In this document: positions 54,037-62,483 of the stretch, one piece after another
How positions within the stretch are numbered: the first letter of the stretch is position 1
How the letters are laid out: each line of letters opens with the position of its first letter
NCBI RefSeq assembly: GCF_000803065.1
Contig: NZ_JSXI01000021.1
Span: 1 to 64,000, forward strand
Length of the DNA: 64,000 bases
DNA from: Sphingomonas sp. ERG5
GTDB taxonomy: Bacteria > Pseudomonadota > Alphaproteobacteria > Sphingomonadales > Sphingomonadaceae
Reading direction: 5' to 3'
Program-made: the position numbers and the translations under genes
The notes under the pieces: model-generated
Told to the model about the DNA's origin: nothing
Databases searched by the model: none
What the model saw: only the letters and a program-made list of their open reading frames with translations

Positions 54037-54707
54037 GGTGTTGGGACAATCATATAGCCAACTCCACGCACCGTTTCGATCCGCGCACCGGTATCGGCAT
54101 CTTCCAACCGTTTGCGCAGACGATGAACGTAAACCTCCACGGCATTGGAACCGAGATCGCCGCTCAGGCCAAACAGATGATCCTCGACGATGCGTTTTGG
54201 CACGACATTGCCGCTGCGGCGCAGCAGCAGTTCGAGCAATTCGGTTTCGCGCGCGGACAAGGCAAGCATGGTCGTTGCGACGTACGCCGTGCGCGTCTCG
54301 ACAGCGAAGTGCAGCCGGCCACAGCTCAGCGAGCGGCCGAGATATCCACCCTGACGCCGCAGGATCGCGAGCAGCCTGGCGTGCAGTTCGTCGATGTCGA
54401 ACGGTTTGACCAGATAATCATCCGCGCCTTCGTGCAGACCCTTGATCCGCGCATCGACCGTGCCGCGCGCCGTCAGCACCAGCACCGGACGGGTGTCGCC
54501 CCGCGCGCGGAGACGTTGCAACAGGCTCAATCCGTCTTCGTCGGGCAGGCCGAGATCGAGCAGGATCGCAGCGTAATCGAGCCCCTTGAGATAAGCATCA
54601 GCTTCTGCAGCATCATGCGCGATGTCGAGCGCCAAGCCGCGCTGCAGCAAGCCCGCTGCCAGCGCCTCCGACAGGTCGCGATCATCCTCGATGAGCAGAA
54701 CGCGCAA
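54033..54707 (-). CDS. OmpR-family response regulator
   Basis: A 224-residue regulator: receiver domain (about 1-115) with acidic pocket Asp8/Asp9, phospho-acceptor Asp51 in LLDLGLPDEDG and Lys in DDYLVKPFDIDEL; winged-helix domain (about 125-222) with NAVEVYVHRLRKRLEDA and TVRGVGYM. No ATG lies at the right place; TTG 54707 is chosen because GGGAGG stands 4 nt before it and the protein then begins RVLLIEDD as the family does. Divergent from the RND operon by 85 bp, so a direct regulator of it is likely. Confidence 0.88.
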   Translation of the reverse strand: MRVLLIEDDRDLSEALAAGLLQRGLALDIAHDAAEADAYLKGLDYAAILLDLGLPDEDGLSLLQRLRARGDTRPVLVLTARGTVDARIKGLHEGADDYLVKPFDIDELHARLLAILRRQGGYLGRSLSCGRLHFAVETRTAYVATTMLALSARETELLELLLRRSGNVVPKRIVEDHLFGLSGDLGSNAVEVYVHRLRKRLEDADTGARIETVRGVGYMIVPTP

Positions 54708-54792
54708 AATTCCTCCCGCAGTGCAGCATCCGTAAGCCGCCTGTAAGGCAGCGATCCTATCAGCTCCAGTCGAATCCCGACAGAGAGCACCG

Positions 54793-56055
54793 ATGCACGC
54801 TTCGCCCGTTATCGAACTCCTCCCCTCTGGGCCGCGACTGTCCCGGCGTGCGCAACTGCGCTGGCTTGCGATCACGGCCGGGCTGGTGCTCGCATTGGTC
54901 GTGCTTGTTGCGCTGATCGGCTCGTGGCTGCATCGGGAACCGCCGCCGCCTGCGACGATCCCGCCCGGCATGTTCCGCCCGACCCCCGATCAGTTCGCGA
55001 CGCTGACGACGATACGCGTGGGCTATGAAGCGTCCGATGCGCGTACCTTGGCCAGCGGAGCGATCACGGTCGACGGTGATCGCAGTACACCCGTGCTCAT
55101 GCCTTATTCGGGCCAGGTCGTGCGCGTGCTGGCCGATGCCGGACAGCGCGTAGCGCAGGGGCAACCGCTGTTGCTGGTCAAGACGAACGATTTCGTCGAT
55201 GCGCGCAGTGGCCTGTTCGCAGCCCGCGCCGCGCAGCAGAATAGCCAGGCGCAGCTCGCCGCCGCCCAACGTAACGCCGAACGTCAGCGTCAGATCTACG
55301 AAACGGCCGGCGGCGCGTTGAAAGATTATCAGCAGGCGACGAATGACCTCATCGCCGCGCAAGCGGCCGCACGCACGACAGCGGCCGCGCTCGGCGCGGC
55401 GCGCGACAAGCTGGCGATTCTTGGCAAGAGCCCAGGCGAGATCGGGCGGCTGGAACATGTCGGCGAAGTCGCCGGCATCCACGACCGAACGACGCTGCAC
55501 GCGCCGATCGGCGGCCTGATCGCCTCGCGCGATGTGTCCGCGGGGCAATATGTCACACAGGGTGGTGACAAACCGGTGATGACCATCACCGATCCGTCGC
55601 GCGTCTGGCTGATCGCGCAGGTGGCCGAGGGAGATGCGAGCGCGGTCCAGCGCGGCGACACGGTAACGGTAACCACGCCGGCTCTGCCGGGGCGCAGCTT
55701 CCACGCGACGATCGATCTGGTCGGCGCCGCGCTCGATCCACAGACTCATCGCCTGCCGGTGCGCGCTACGATCGCCAATCCCGATGGCGCATTGAAGCCA
55801 CAGATGTTCGCGAGCTTTTCGATCCGGCGACCACAGGCTGGGCAGGCGTTGCGCGTGCCAGCGGCGGCGGTGATCCATGAAGGCGATGAAGCGAGAGTAT
55901 GGATCGTGCGCGGCGACGGACTGCTTGCGGCGCGCAGCGTAAAGGCCGGCGACGAGCAGGATGGCAAGGTGGCGATCCTTGCCGGGTTGAAACCGGGCGA
56001 GCGGATCGTCACGGCCGGCGCGCTGTTCGTCAATGAGGCCGGCCTCGGCCAATGA
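54793..56055 (+). CDS. RND efflux periplasmic adaptor (CusB/CzcB-like)
   Basis: A 420-residue membrane fusion protein. One N-terminal membrane helix (about 24-45), a barrel-sandwich hybrid (VLMPYSGQVVRVLADAGQRV), a helical hairpin of about 140-205, and VTQGGDKPVMTITDPSRVWL with a beta-barrel after it, as in the heavy-metal RND adaptors. Few Met or Cys residues are visible that would suggest a copper-type site, so the substrate is open. GAGAG precedes the ATG. The stop overlaps the RND pump start (ATGA). Confidence 0.88.
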   Translation: MHASPVIELLPSGPRLSRRAQLRWLAITAGLVLALVVLVALIGSWLHREPPPPATIPPGMFRPTPDQFATLTTIRVGYEASDARTLASGAITVDGDRSTPVLMPYSGQVVRVLADAGQRVAQGQPLLLVKTNDFVDARSGLFAARAAQQNSQAQLAAAQRNAERQRQIYETAGGALKDYQQATNDLIAAQAAARTTAAALGAARDKLAILGKSPGEIGRLEHVGEVAGIHDRTTLHAPIGGLIASRDVSAGQYVTQGGDKPVMTITDPSRVWLIAQVAEGDASAVQRGDTVTVTTPALPGRSFHATIDLVGAALDPQTHRLPVRATIANPDGALKPQMFASFSIRRPQAGQALRVPAAAVIHEGDEARVWIVRGDGLLAARSVKAGDEQDGKVAILAGLKPGERIVTAGALFVNEAGLGQ

Positions 56056-59000
56056 ACCGGATCGTCGAATTCGCGCTGCGGCAGCGTTTGCTGATTGTCG
56101 GCATTTTCGCTGCCATGCTGGTCGCCGGTGGGGTGGGCTTCTGGAAGCTCAATATCGAGGCCTATCCCGATCCTGTCCCGCCGATGGTCGAGGTCATTAC
56201 GCAGACACAAGGTCTGTCGGCCGAGGAGATGGAGCGCAATGTGACCATCCCGATCGAGGTGGGGATGGCGGGCATCCCGCATCTGACGGCGATCCGCGCG
56301 ATCTCGCTATTCGGCCTATCCGATATCAAGCTCCAGTTCTCCTACGACCTGACCAACGACGAAGCCAAGCAGCAGGTGATCAATCGCCTGTCGCAATTGC
56401 CGCCGCTGGCGGACGGCGCACAGCCGACGCTGTCGCCGACCAGCCCGGTGGGCGAGATCTTCCGTTACAAGCTGACCGCACCGGCGGGCTATTCGGTGAT
56501 GGATCTGAAGACCTTGCAGGATTGGGTGCTGCAACGCCGCTTCAAGCGCATACCGGGGGTGATCGACGTCACCGGATGGGGTGGGCGGCTGCGCACCTAT
56601 GACGTGATCATCGACAATGACCGGCTCGCCGCACACAATGTGGCGGTCGGGCAAGTGCTGGCGGCGCTGGGCAAGAGCGACGGCAATGTCGGCGGGCAGA
56701 CGATCAATTTCGGCAGCCAGGCGGCAATCGTACGCGGCGTCGGTTTGATCCAGTCAGTATCGGGCATCGAGAACGTCCTGGTCGGCAATGCCGGTGGCCA
56801 GCCGATCCTGCTGAAGGATGTCGCCCATGTGCGGATCGGCAATGCGCCGCGACTCGGCATCGCCGGTTACAACGACGAGGACGATATCGTGCAGGGTATT
56901 GTCCTGATGCAGCGTGGTGCGCAGTCGATCCCCACCATCCAGGCGGTGCAAAAGGAGGTGGCGGATATCAATGCCTCGAATATCCTGCCGCCCGGCGTCC
57001 ATCTCGATCGGATCTACGATCGTTCCGACCTGATCCACCTGACGATCCACACCGTGCTGGAAAACCTGCTGACCGGGATCGCGCTGATCTTCATCCTGCA
57101 ATGGGTGTTCCTGGGCAATCTGAGGAGCGCGGTAATCGTCGCGGCGACGATTCCATTCGCGCTGGCCTTCGCGATCCTGATCCTGGTGCTGCAGGGCGAG
57201 AGCGCAAACCTGCTGTCGGTCGGCGCGCTCGATTTCGGGCTGGTCGTCGATGCCAGCGTGATCATGATCGAGAACATCTTCCGCCACATGGTCGAGCGAT
57301 CGGCGCATGTCGAACGCGGTCATGGGCATTTTACCCTCGCCAGTCGCTTTTCCGCAGTGCTGGGCGCAAGCCTGGAGGTAAGCCGCGGCATCTTCTTCGC
57401 CGCGGCGATCATCATCGCCAGCTTCCTGCCGCTGTTCACCTTGGCCGGGGTGGAGGGGCACATCTTCGGCCCGATGGCCAAAACCTATGCCTATGCCATC
57501 TCCGGTGGGCTGCTCGCGACCTTTACCGTGGCGCCCGTGCTGGCGACGATGCTGCTGCCCGATCGCCTTTCGGAGGTCGAAACATGGATCGTGGCACGCC
57601 TGCGCCGCCTGTACGAGCCGGCCGCCGCTTTCGCGCTGGGCAACCGGGTGATCACACTCGGCGGCAGCGCGCTGCTGATGGTGCTGGCGATCGTCGGCAT
57701 CCGCTCGCTCGGCATCGAATTCCTCCCGCATCTCGAGGAAGGCAATATGTATATCCGCGCCAGCCTGCCGCCATCGATCAGCCTGGAGGCGGGCGAGCCG
57801 GTGGTGCACGGTGTGCGCCGGATGATCCTGCAATATCCGGAAGTCGAATCCATCCTGTCAGCGCATGGGCGCCCGGATGATGGCACCGACTCCACCGGCT
57901 TCTTCAACGCCGAATTCTTCGTGCCGCTGAAACCGTTCGACACCTGGCCATCGGGAGTAACGAAGGAAACCCTGACCGCCGAACTCTCCAAGCGGCTGCA
58001 GGCACGGTATCCCGGTGTCGATTTCTCCTTCTCGCAATATATCGAGGACAATGTCGAGGAAGCGGCGTCGGGGGTGAAGGGCGCCAATTCGATCAAACTG
58101 TTCGGTCCCGATCTCGCCACGCTGGAAAAATATGCCGACGCGATCAAGGCGGAGATGGCCAAGGTGCGCGGGATCGAGGATCTCGGCGTCTTCCAGTCGC
58201 TCGGCCAACCTACCGTCAGAATCGACGCCGATCGCGCGCGCGCCTCGCGCTATGGCCTGACGCCTGACGACATCAACGCGACTGTCGCCGCGGCGATCGG
58301 TGGCAAGTCGAGTGCCGACCTTTACGAGAAGGGTACCGACCGGCATTTCCCGATCGTCGTACGGCTGCGTCCGGAGCAGCGCGATACGATCGACGCGATC
58401 CGCCGCATCACGGTCGGCGCGCCTGCCCCGGACGGTGTCGGCACGATCCAGGTCCCGCTGTCAGCGGTCGCCGACGTCCGTCTGACCTCCGGGGCATCGT
58501 TCATCTACCGCGAACACCAGGAACGCTATATTCCAATCAAATTCTCGGTTCGCGGTCGCGATCTCGGCGGTGCGGTGGACGAGGCGCGTGCACGGATCAC
58601 GCGCAACATCCACCTGCCGCCGGGCTATCACCTCGAATGGGCGGGAGAACTCGACAACCTCAACAATGCCGTTGCACGGCTTGAAGTGGTCGTGCCGATC
58701 AGCCTGTTACTGATCCTGCTGCTGCTCTATGCCAATTTCGGATCGATCCGGGATAGCCTGCTGGCCTTTTCGGCCATTCCGATGGCGATCGTCGGTGGCG
58801 TGCTGGCGCTCGCATTGACCGGCACAGCGTTCAGCATCTCGTCCGCGATCGGCTTCGTCGCCTTGTTCGGTATCGCGGTGATGGACGGCATCCTCGTCGT
58901 GACCACCTACAACCAGGCAATCGACGAAAGCGCGACACGGCAGGGCGCCCTTGCCGTCACCGTGCGGCACAGCCTGCGTCCCGTGGTGATGACCTGCCTG

Positions 59001-59240
59001 GTCGCGGCGATCGGCCTGCTGCCGGCCGCCTTGTCGCATGGCATTGGCAGCCAGGTGCAAAAGCCGCTCGCGCTGGTGGTGGTCGGCGGCATGACGCTGG
59101 CGCCGATTCTGATCCTGCTGGTGCTTCCGGTCCTGATCGACTGTTTCTCGCGCCGCGTGCCGCCGGAGGATCGCGGCGCGCATGGTCGCGATGTCGGCCA
59201 TCACACGTTGCCGGGCGCCATGGGCGAGGCGGGCGCATGA
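56052..59240 (+). CDS. RND family efflux pump, CusA/CzcA (heavy-metal) type
   Basis: A 1062-residue inner-membrane pump with twelve membrane helices and two large periplasmic loops. The N terminus (FALRQRLLIVGIFAAMLVAG, IEAYPDPVPP) and the TM4 motif GALDFGLVVDASVIMIEN are those of the heavy-metal efflux subfamily, whose TM4 acidic residues carry protons. The real substrate may be a metal cation or an organic compound. Central gene of an adaptor-pump-outer membrane protein operon with ATGA overlaps at both ends. Confidence 0.92.
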   Translation: MNRIVEFALRQRLLIVGIFAAMLVAGGVGFWKLNIEAYPDPVPPMVEVITQTQGLSAEEMERNVTIPIEVGMAGIPHLTAIRAISLFGLSDIKLQFSYDLTNDEAKQQVINRLSQLPPLADGAQPTLSPTSPVGEIFRYKLTAPAGYSVMDLKTLQDWVLQRRFKRIPGVIDVTGWGGRLRTYDVIIDNDRLAAHNVAVGQVLAALGKSDGNVGGQTINFGSQAAIVRGVGLIQSVSGIENVLVGNAGGQPILLKDVAHVRIGNAPRLGIAGYNDEDDIVQGIVLMQRGAQSIPTIQAVQKEVADINASNILPPGVHLDRIYDRSDLIHLTIHTVLENLLTGIALIFILQWVFLGNLRSAVIVAATIPFALAFAILILVLQGESANLLSVGALDFGLVVDASVIMIENIFRHMVERSAHVERGHGHFTLASRFSAVLGASLEVSRGIFFAAAIIIASFLPLFTLAGVEGHIFGPMAKTYAYAISGGLLATFTVAPVLATMLLPDRLSEVETWIVARLRRLYEPAAAFALGNRVITLGGSALLMVLAIVGIRSLGIEFLPHLEEGNMYIRASLPPSISLEAGEPVVHGVRRMILQYPEVESILSAHGRPDDGTDSTGFFNAEFFVPLKPFDTWPSGVTKETLTAELSKRLQARYPGVDFSFSQYIEDNVEEAASGVKGANSIKLFGPDLATLEKYADAIKAEMAKVRGIEDLGVFQSLGQPTVRIDADRARASRYGLTPDDINATVAAAIGGKSSADLYEKGTDRHFPIVVRLRPEQRDTIDAIRRITVGAPAPDGVGTIQVPLSAVADVRLTSGASFIYREHQERYIPIKFSVRGRDLGGAVDEARARITRNIHLPPGYHLEWAGELDNLNNAVARLEVVVPISLLLILLLLYANFGSIRDSLLAFSAIPMAIVGGVLALALTGTAFSISSAIGFVALFGIAVMDGILVVTTYNQAIDESATRQGALAVTVRHSLRPVVMTCLVAAIGLLPAALSHGIGSQVQKPLALVVVGGMTLAPILILLVLPVLIDCFSRRVPPEDRGAHGRDVGHHTLPGAMGEAGA

Positions 59241-60676
59241 GGCGCGTGCTCATCCTTCTTCTGGTAGGAACCGCCACGGGTTGCACGCTCGGCCCGCGCG
59301 ACCTCGATGCGCAGGTCAGCCTGCCGCCGCCGACGGCATCGCTGCAGAGCTTCGCGCCGACCAGCGGCCCGATCCAGGTAACGACGCCGGCACCGGCACA
59401 TGCCGACTGGTGGCGCGCGTTCGACAACACCGAACTCGATACGCTGGTCGCCGAAGCGCTGGCGCATGCGACCGACATCGCAGCCGCCGATGCTGCGCTG
59501 CGCCAGGCGCGCGAACAAGCCGGCGGGATCGCGGCGTCGGCGCTGCCGCAGGTCGACGCCAGCTATCAGGCGGAACGAGCACGCGTATCAGGTGCGCTGT
59601 CGACACCGGTCGCCGATCCGAACCAGCAGCTCTATTCGCTGCACACCGCACAGGTGACGGTCAGCTATGCCCTCGACCTGTTCGGCGGCACGCGGTCACG
59701 CATCCGGTCAGCGCGGGCAGCGGCGGATGTCCAACGCCACCGGCTCGATGCCGCGCGAACCACCGTCGTCGCAAATCTCGTCCAGGCCGTGATCCAGCAT
59801 GCGTCGCTCGCCGATCAGGTCGTGGCGGCACAGACCACCGTTTCGGTCAATCGCGACATCCTGCAAAACCTGCAGAAACGTGAGCAGCTGGGGGCGATCG
59901 GCGCCGCCGACATCGCCGCGCAGCAGACCGCCCTGGCAACGGCGGAAGGGGCGTTGCCGGCTCTGGTCCGAGCCGAAGCGCATCAACGCGTGGTGATCGG
60001 TTCCCTGCTCGGGCGCGCCGCCGGATCGGATCTGCCGCCACTGCCGCCGCTTTCCGCACTGACGCTACCGCACGATCTGCCGAACCTTCTCCCATCCGAT
60101 CTGGTGGCGCGGCGACCCGATGTCGGAGCGGCGCGGGCCGGACTCGAAGGGGCCGGGGCGGATGTGGGTACCGCGATCGCCGCGCGCTTGCCAAGCATCC
60201 AACTCAGCGCGACCGGCGGCGGTGCGGCCGGGCGCTTCGGCGACATGTTCAGCGGCGGCAATCCGTTCTGGACACTGCTCAGCGGTATCACCCAACCGAT
60301 CTTCCACGCCGGTGGACTGCGTCACCAGCAACACGCTGCCGAGGCCGCGCTCGATGGTGCAAAGGCGCAATATCGCGCTGCTGTGTTGCAAGCCTTCGCC
60401 GATGTGTCCGACGCGCTGACAGGCTTGCGCACCGATGCCGACGCGCTCAGCGCGGCGACGCGCGCGGCCGATGCTTCGGGGCGAGCGCTGGGTTTCGTGC
60501 GGCGCCAGCTCGCGCTCGGCGATGTCGGGACGCTGGCCTTGCTCAACGCCACCGCCGCTGATGCTCAGGCGCGTGCGCAAGCGGTGCAGGCGCGTGCCGC
60601 GCGCCTTTCAGACACGGTGGCGCTGTTTCAGGCCGCCGGTGGTGTTGTCCCCGGAGGTACAGAATGGGTGGAGTAG
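59237..60676 (+). CDS. NodT/OprM-type outer membrane efflux lipoprotein
   Basis: A 479-residue TolC-family channel. The N-terminal signal ends in a lipobox-like TATGC with Cys16 as likely lipidation site; two OEP helical repeats follow (TLVAEALAHATDIAAADAAL, DLVARRPDVGAARAGLEGAG, QPIFHAGGLRHQQHAAEAAL). It completes the tripartite RND pump. The stop lies 13 nt inside the next gene. Confidence 0.9.
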   Translation: MRRVLILLLVGTATGCTLGPRDLDAQVSLPPPTASLQSFAPTSGPIQVTTPAPAHADWWRAFDNTELDTLVAEALAHATDIAAADAALRQAREQAGGIAASALPQVDASYQAERARVSGALSTPVADPNQQLYSLHTAQVTVSYALDLFGGTRSRIRSARAAADVQRHRLDAARTTVVANLVQAVIQHASLADQVVAAQTTVSVNRDILQNLQKREQLGAIGAADIAAQQTALATAEGALPALVRAEAHQRVVIGSLLGRAAGSDLPPLPPLSALTLPHDLPNLLPSDLVARRPDVGAARAGLEGAGADVGTAIAARLPSIQLSATGGGAAGRFGDMFSGGNPFWTLLSGITQPIFHAGGLRHQQHAAEAALDGAKAQYRAAVLQAFADVSDALTGLRTDADALSAATRAADASGRALGFVRRQLALGDVGTLALLNATAADAQARAQAVQARAARLSDTVALFQAAGGVVPGGTEWVE

Positions 60677-61305
60677 TCGGCGCAACGAGCGGCAAGTTCA
60701 TCCTGATCGCGGCGACATTGTTGCTGCAAGGCCGGATCGACAACCGACGAACGCAGATCGAGATCGTTCCTGGGGCGCGATCGTCGACGATCAGCTCGGC
60801 ATTTGTCGACGAATCTGCCCGCAAGGGGATGCCCGGGTCTTACAAGATCGGTCTTCGCGCTTCCTATTTCTACGCGTCGATCCCCGCTGTCGAGCCAATG
60901 CCGGCTTCCGGTTCTCAACTTCGCATCGGTCGTGACATCCTGGACACGCATCCGATCGAGATCGACTTCGTTCATCGACAATTGAGGATTTTGCTGCCTG
61001 TCGAGATGCGCCGCGCAGAGCTGCGATCGGCAACCATTCCAATCACGCGCGAAGCCGACGGCACACTCGAGGTGTTGGTTTCGGTCGATGGTGGACCAGC
61101 CTTTCATGCTGCGCTCGACCTGTCCCGTCCAACCGGCCTTGCAACAATCGGAGGAAGCGGTGTCCATTCCGTGCGGGTCGGCGAAGCCGTGTTGAAGGAG
61201 ATCGACGTGGATGCGAGCGCGACGCCGGCGATCGGACTGCTTGCCTTCGCTCGATCCCGAGTGATCTTCGATCTTCAGCATGATCGCATCTTGGTTGGTG
61301 CGTGA
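60664..61305 (+). CDS. Retropepsin-like protein, catalytic Asp motif degenerate
   Basis: A 213-residue product preceded by GGAGG at 6 nt, within the end of the outer-membrane gene. It looks like two aspartyl-protease-like halves: the first ends GRDILDTHPIEIDFVHRQLR, a pattern seen in bacterial retropepsin-like proteins, and the second begins VLVSVDGGPAFHAALDLS, where the active D-T/S-G is replaced by D-L-S. A proteolytic role is therefore doubtful. I see no clear signal peptide. Its place at the end of the RND operon suggests an accessory role. Assignment by eye only. Confidence 0.55.
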   Translation: MGGVVGATSGKFILIAATLLLQGRIDNRRTQIEIVPGARSSTISSAFVDESARKGMPGSYKIGLRASYFYASIPAVEPMPASGSQLRIGRDILDTHPIEIDFVHRQLRILLPVEMRRAELRSATIPITREADGTLEVLVSVDGGPAFHAALDLSRPTGLATIGGSGVHSVRVGEAVLKEIDVDASATPAIGLLAFARSRVIFDLQHDRILVGA

Positions 61306-61311
61306 CAGACG

Positions 61312-61331
61312 CATTCCACCGCGGTGGAATG
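61312..61331. repeat. Perfect 20-bp palindrome after the RND operon
   Basis: CATTCCACCGCGGTGGAATG is perfectly self-complementary and starts 6 nt after the stop of the retropepsin-like gene. There is no T-run after it, so it is not a standard terminator. It could be a transcription-end stem, a protein-binding site or the end of an old mobile element. The next 200 bp up to the SDR gene hold no recognisable gene. Confidence 0.55.
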
Positions 61332-61533
61332 TGACCTTCTCATCGAGCAGCCATCAGCACTTGTTCCTTAATGGTATCGTCGAAGCGCCGCCGTTTCCCC
61401 CAAAAAAAGCTTGTCTTTCCGACGCGATCCGGGATCCCACTCCGATAGGATGGATCGATCTTCGCTCGACCACCACGCTTTTGGTGGGGGCATTTCTGAA
61501 GTCGCTTAAACGATGTGGGGAAATTACCACCGT

Positions 61534-62292
61534 TCAGGGCATAAAGGCGTGGCCAAGACCGCCGTCCACTGCGATCGACTGCCCGTTGATGAAGCTCGAT
61601 CTGTCCGAGGCAAGCCAAAGGGCGGTTTCAGCGATGTCGTCCGTTTTGCCCAGGCGACCGAGCGGGGAACGTTCCAGGCGGCTCGCCATCGCCTCCGGCG
61701 TGAGCATCGCCAGCACGCCATCGGTGGCGATGGTCGATGGTGCGATCGCGTTGACGCGGATGCGGTGCTGGCCAAGTTCGATCGAAGCAGACCGAGTCAG
61801 GCCGTCCACGCCCGCCTTGACGCCGGCATAGACGAGCGCGTTGGGGCTGCCGAGGCGACCGGCCATTGAGCCGATATTGACAATCGAGCCGCCCCTCTCC
61901 CGCATCGCCGGTGCAGCGGCCTGGATGCCCCAGACAATGCCGCCGAGCCCGATCCGCGTCATGCGATCGAAGGTATCCGGCACGATATCGGCTATCGGCT
62001 CATACTTGTTCCACATCGCGTTGTTAACCAGCACGTCAAGCCGCCCGAACGTCGCCAGTGTCCGGGCGACGGCGGCATGGACCGCATCGCGGTCGGATAC
62101 ATCGCAGCCGATGCCGATCGCCTGACCGCCCACCGCGTTGATCTCATCGGTGACCGCATCGGCCCAGGGTTGCTTGAGATCGAGGATCGCGACGCTTGCG
62201 CCTTGGGACGCGAACAGCGCGGCGATCGCCCGGCCCAGCCCGCGCGATGCCCCCGTCACGATTGCCACACGACCCGCAAGTTCGCCCGCCAT
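61534..62292 (-). CDS. Short-chain dehydrogenase/reductase
   Basis: A 252-residue SDR. The cofactor motif TGASRGLG is near residues 14-21 and VLVNNA near 88; the active-site Ser follows IVNIGSMAG and the YxxxK pair is YAGVK. The fold ends with FINGQSIAVDGGLGHAF. An acidic residue after the second strand (ILDLKQ) suggests NAD(H). Substrate unknown. It is divergent from the tandem SDR gene with 191 bp between starts, and the long upstream frame is not part of it. Confidence 0.87.
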   Translation of the reverse strand: MAGELAGRVAIVTGASRGLGRAIAALFASQGASVAILDLKQPWADAVTDEINAVGGQAIGIGCDVSDRDAVHAAVARTLATFGRLDVLVNNAMWNKYEPIADIVPDTFDRMTRIGLGGIVWGIQAAAPAMRERGGSIVNIGSMAGRLGSPNALVYAGVKAGVDGLTRSASIELGQHRIRVNAIAPSTIATDGVLAMLTPEAMASRLERSPLGRLGKTDDIAETALWLASDRSSFINGQSIAVDGGLGHAFMP

Positions 62293-62483
62293 TATCCGTC
62301 TCCCGCTGGTTTGACTTCGATATATTTGACTTTGATGTATCAGCCGCGCGTTCGGCCGGTCACGCGCTCGGGAGCAGCGGCGGCGCGTATCCCATCTGCG
62401 ATAACCGCTCTCTTTGGACAGCACACTTTGCTCAGGGCGAGCGGCGCTGTTGTCTGGTGGCCAGGCGTAGAACAGGAGAGTCT

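Noticed and set aside
54760..56052. 430-residue minus-strand open frame
   Set aside because: Antisense to the RND adaptor, with no recognisable domain and no ribosome site.
56052..59240. Calling the RND pump a copper exporter (CusA)
   Set aside because: The subfamily signature is heavy-metal type, but I could not verify the methionine relay that marks Cu/Ag pumps.
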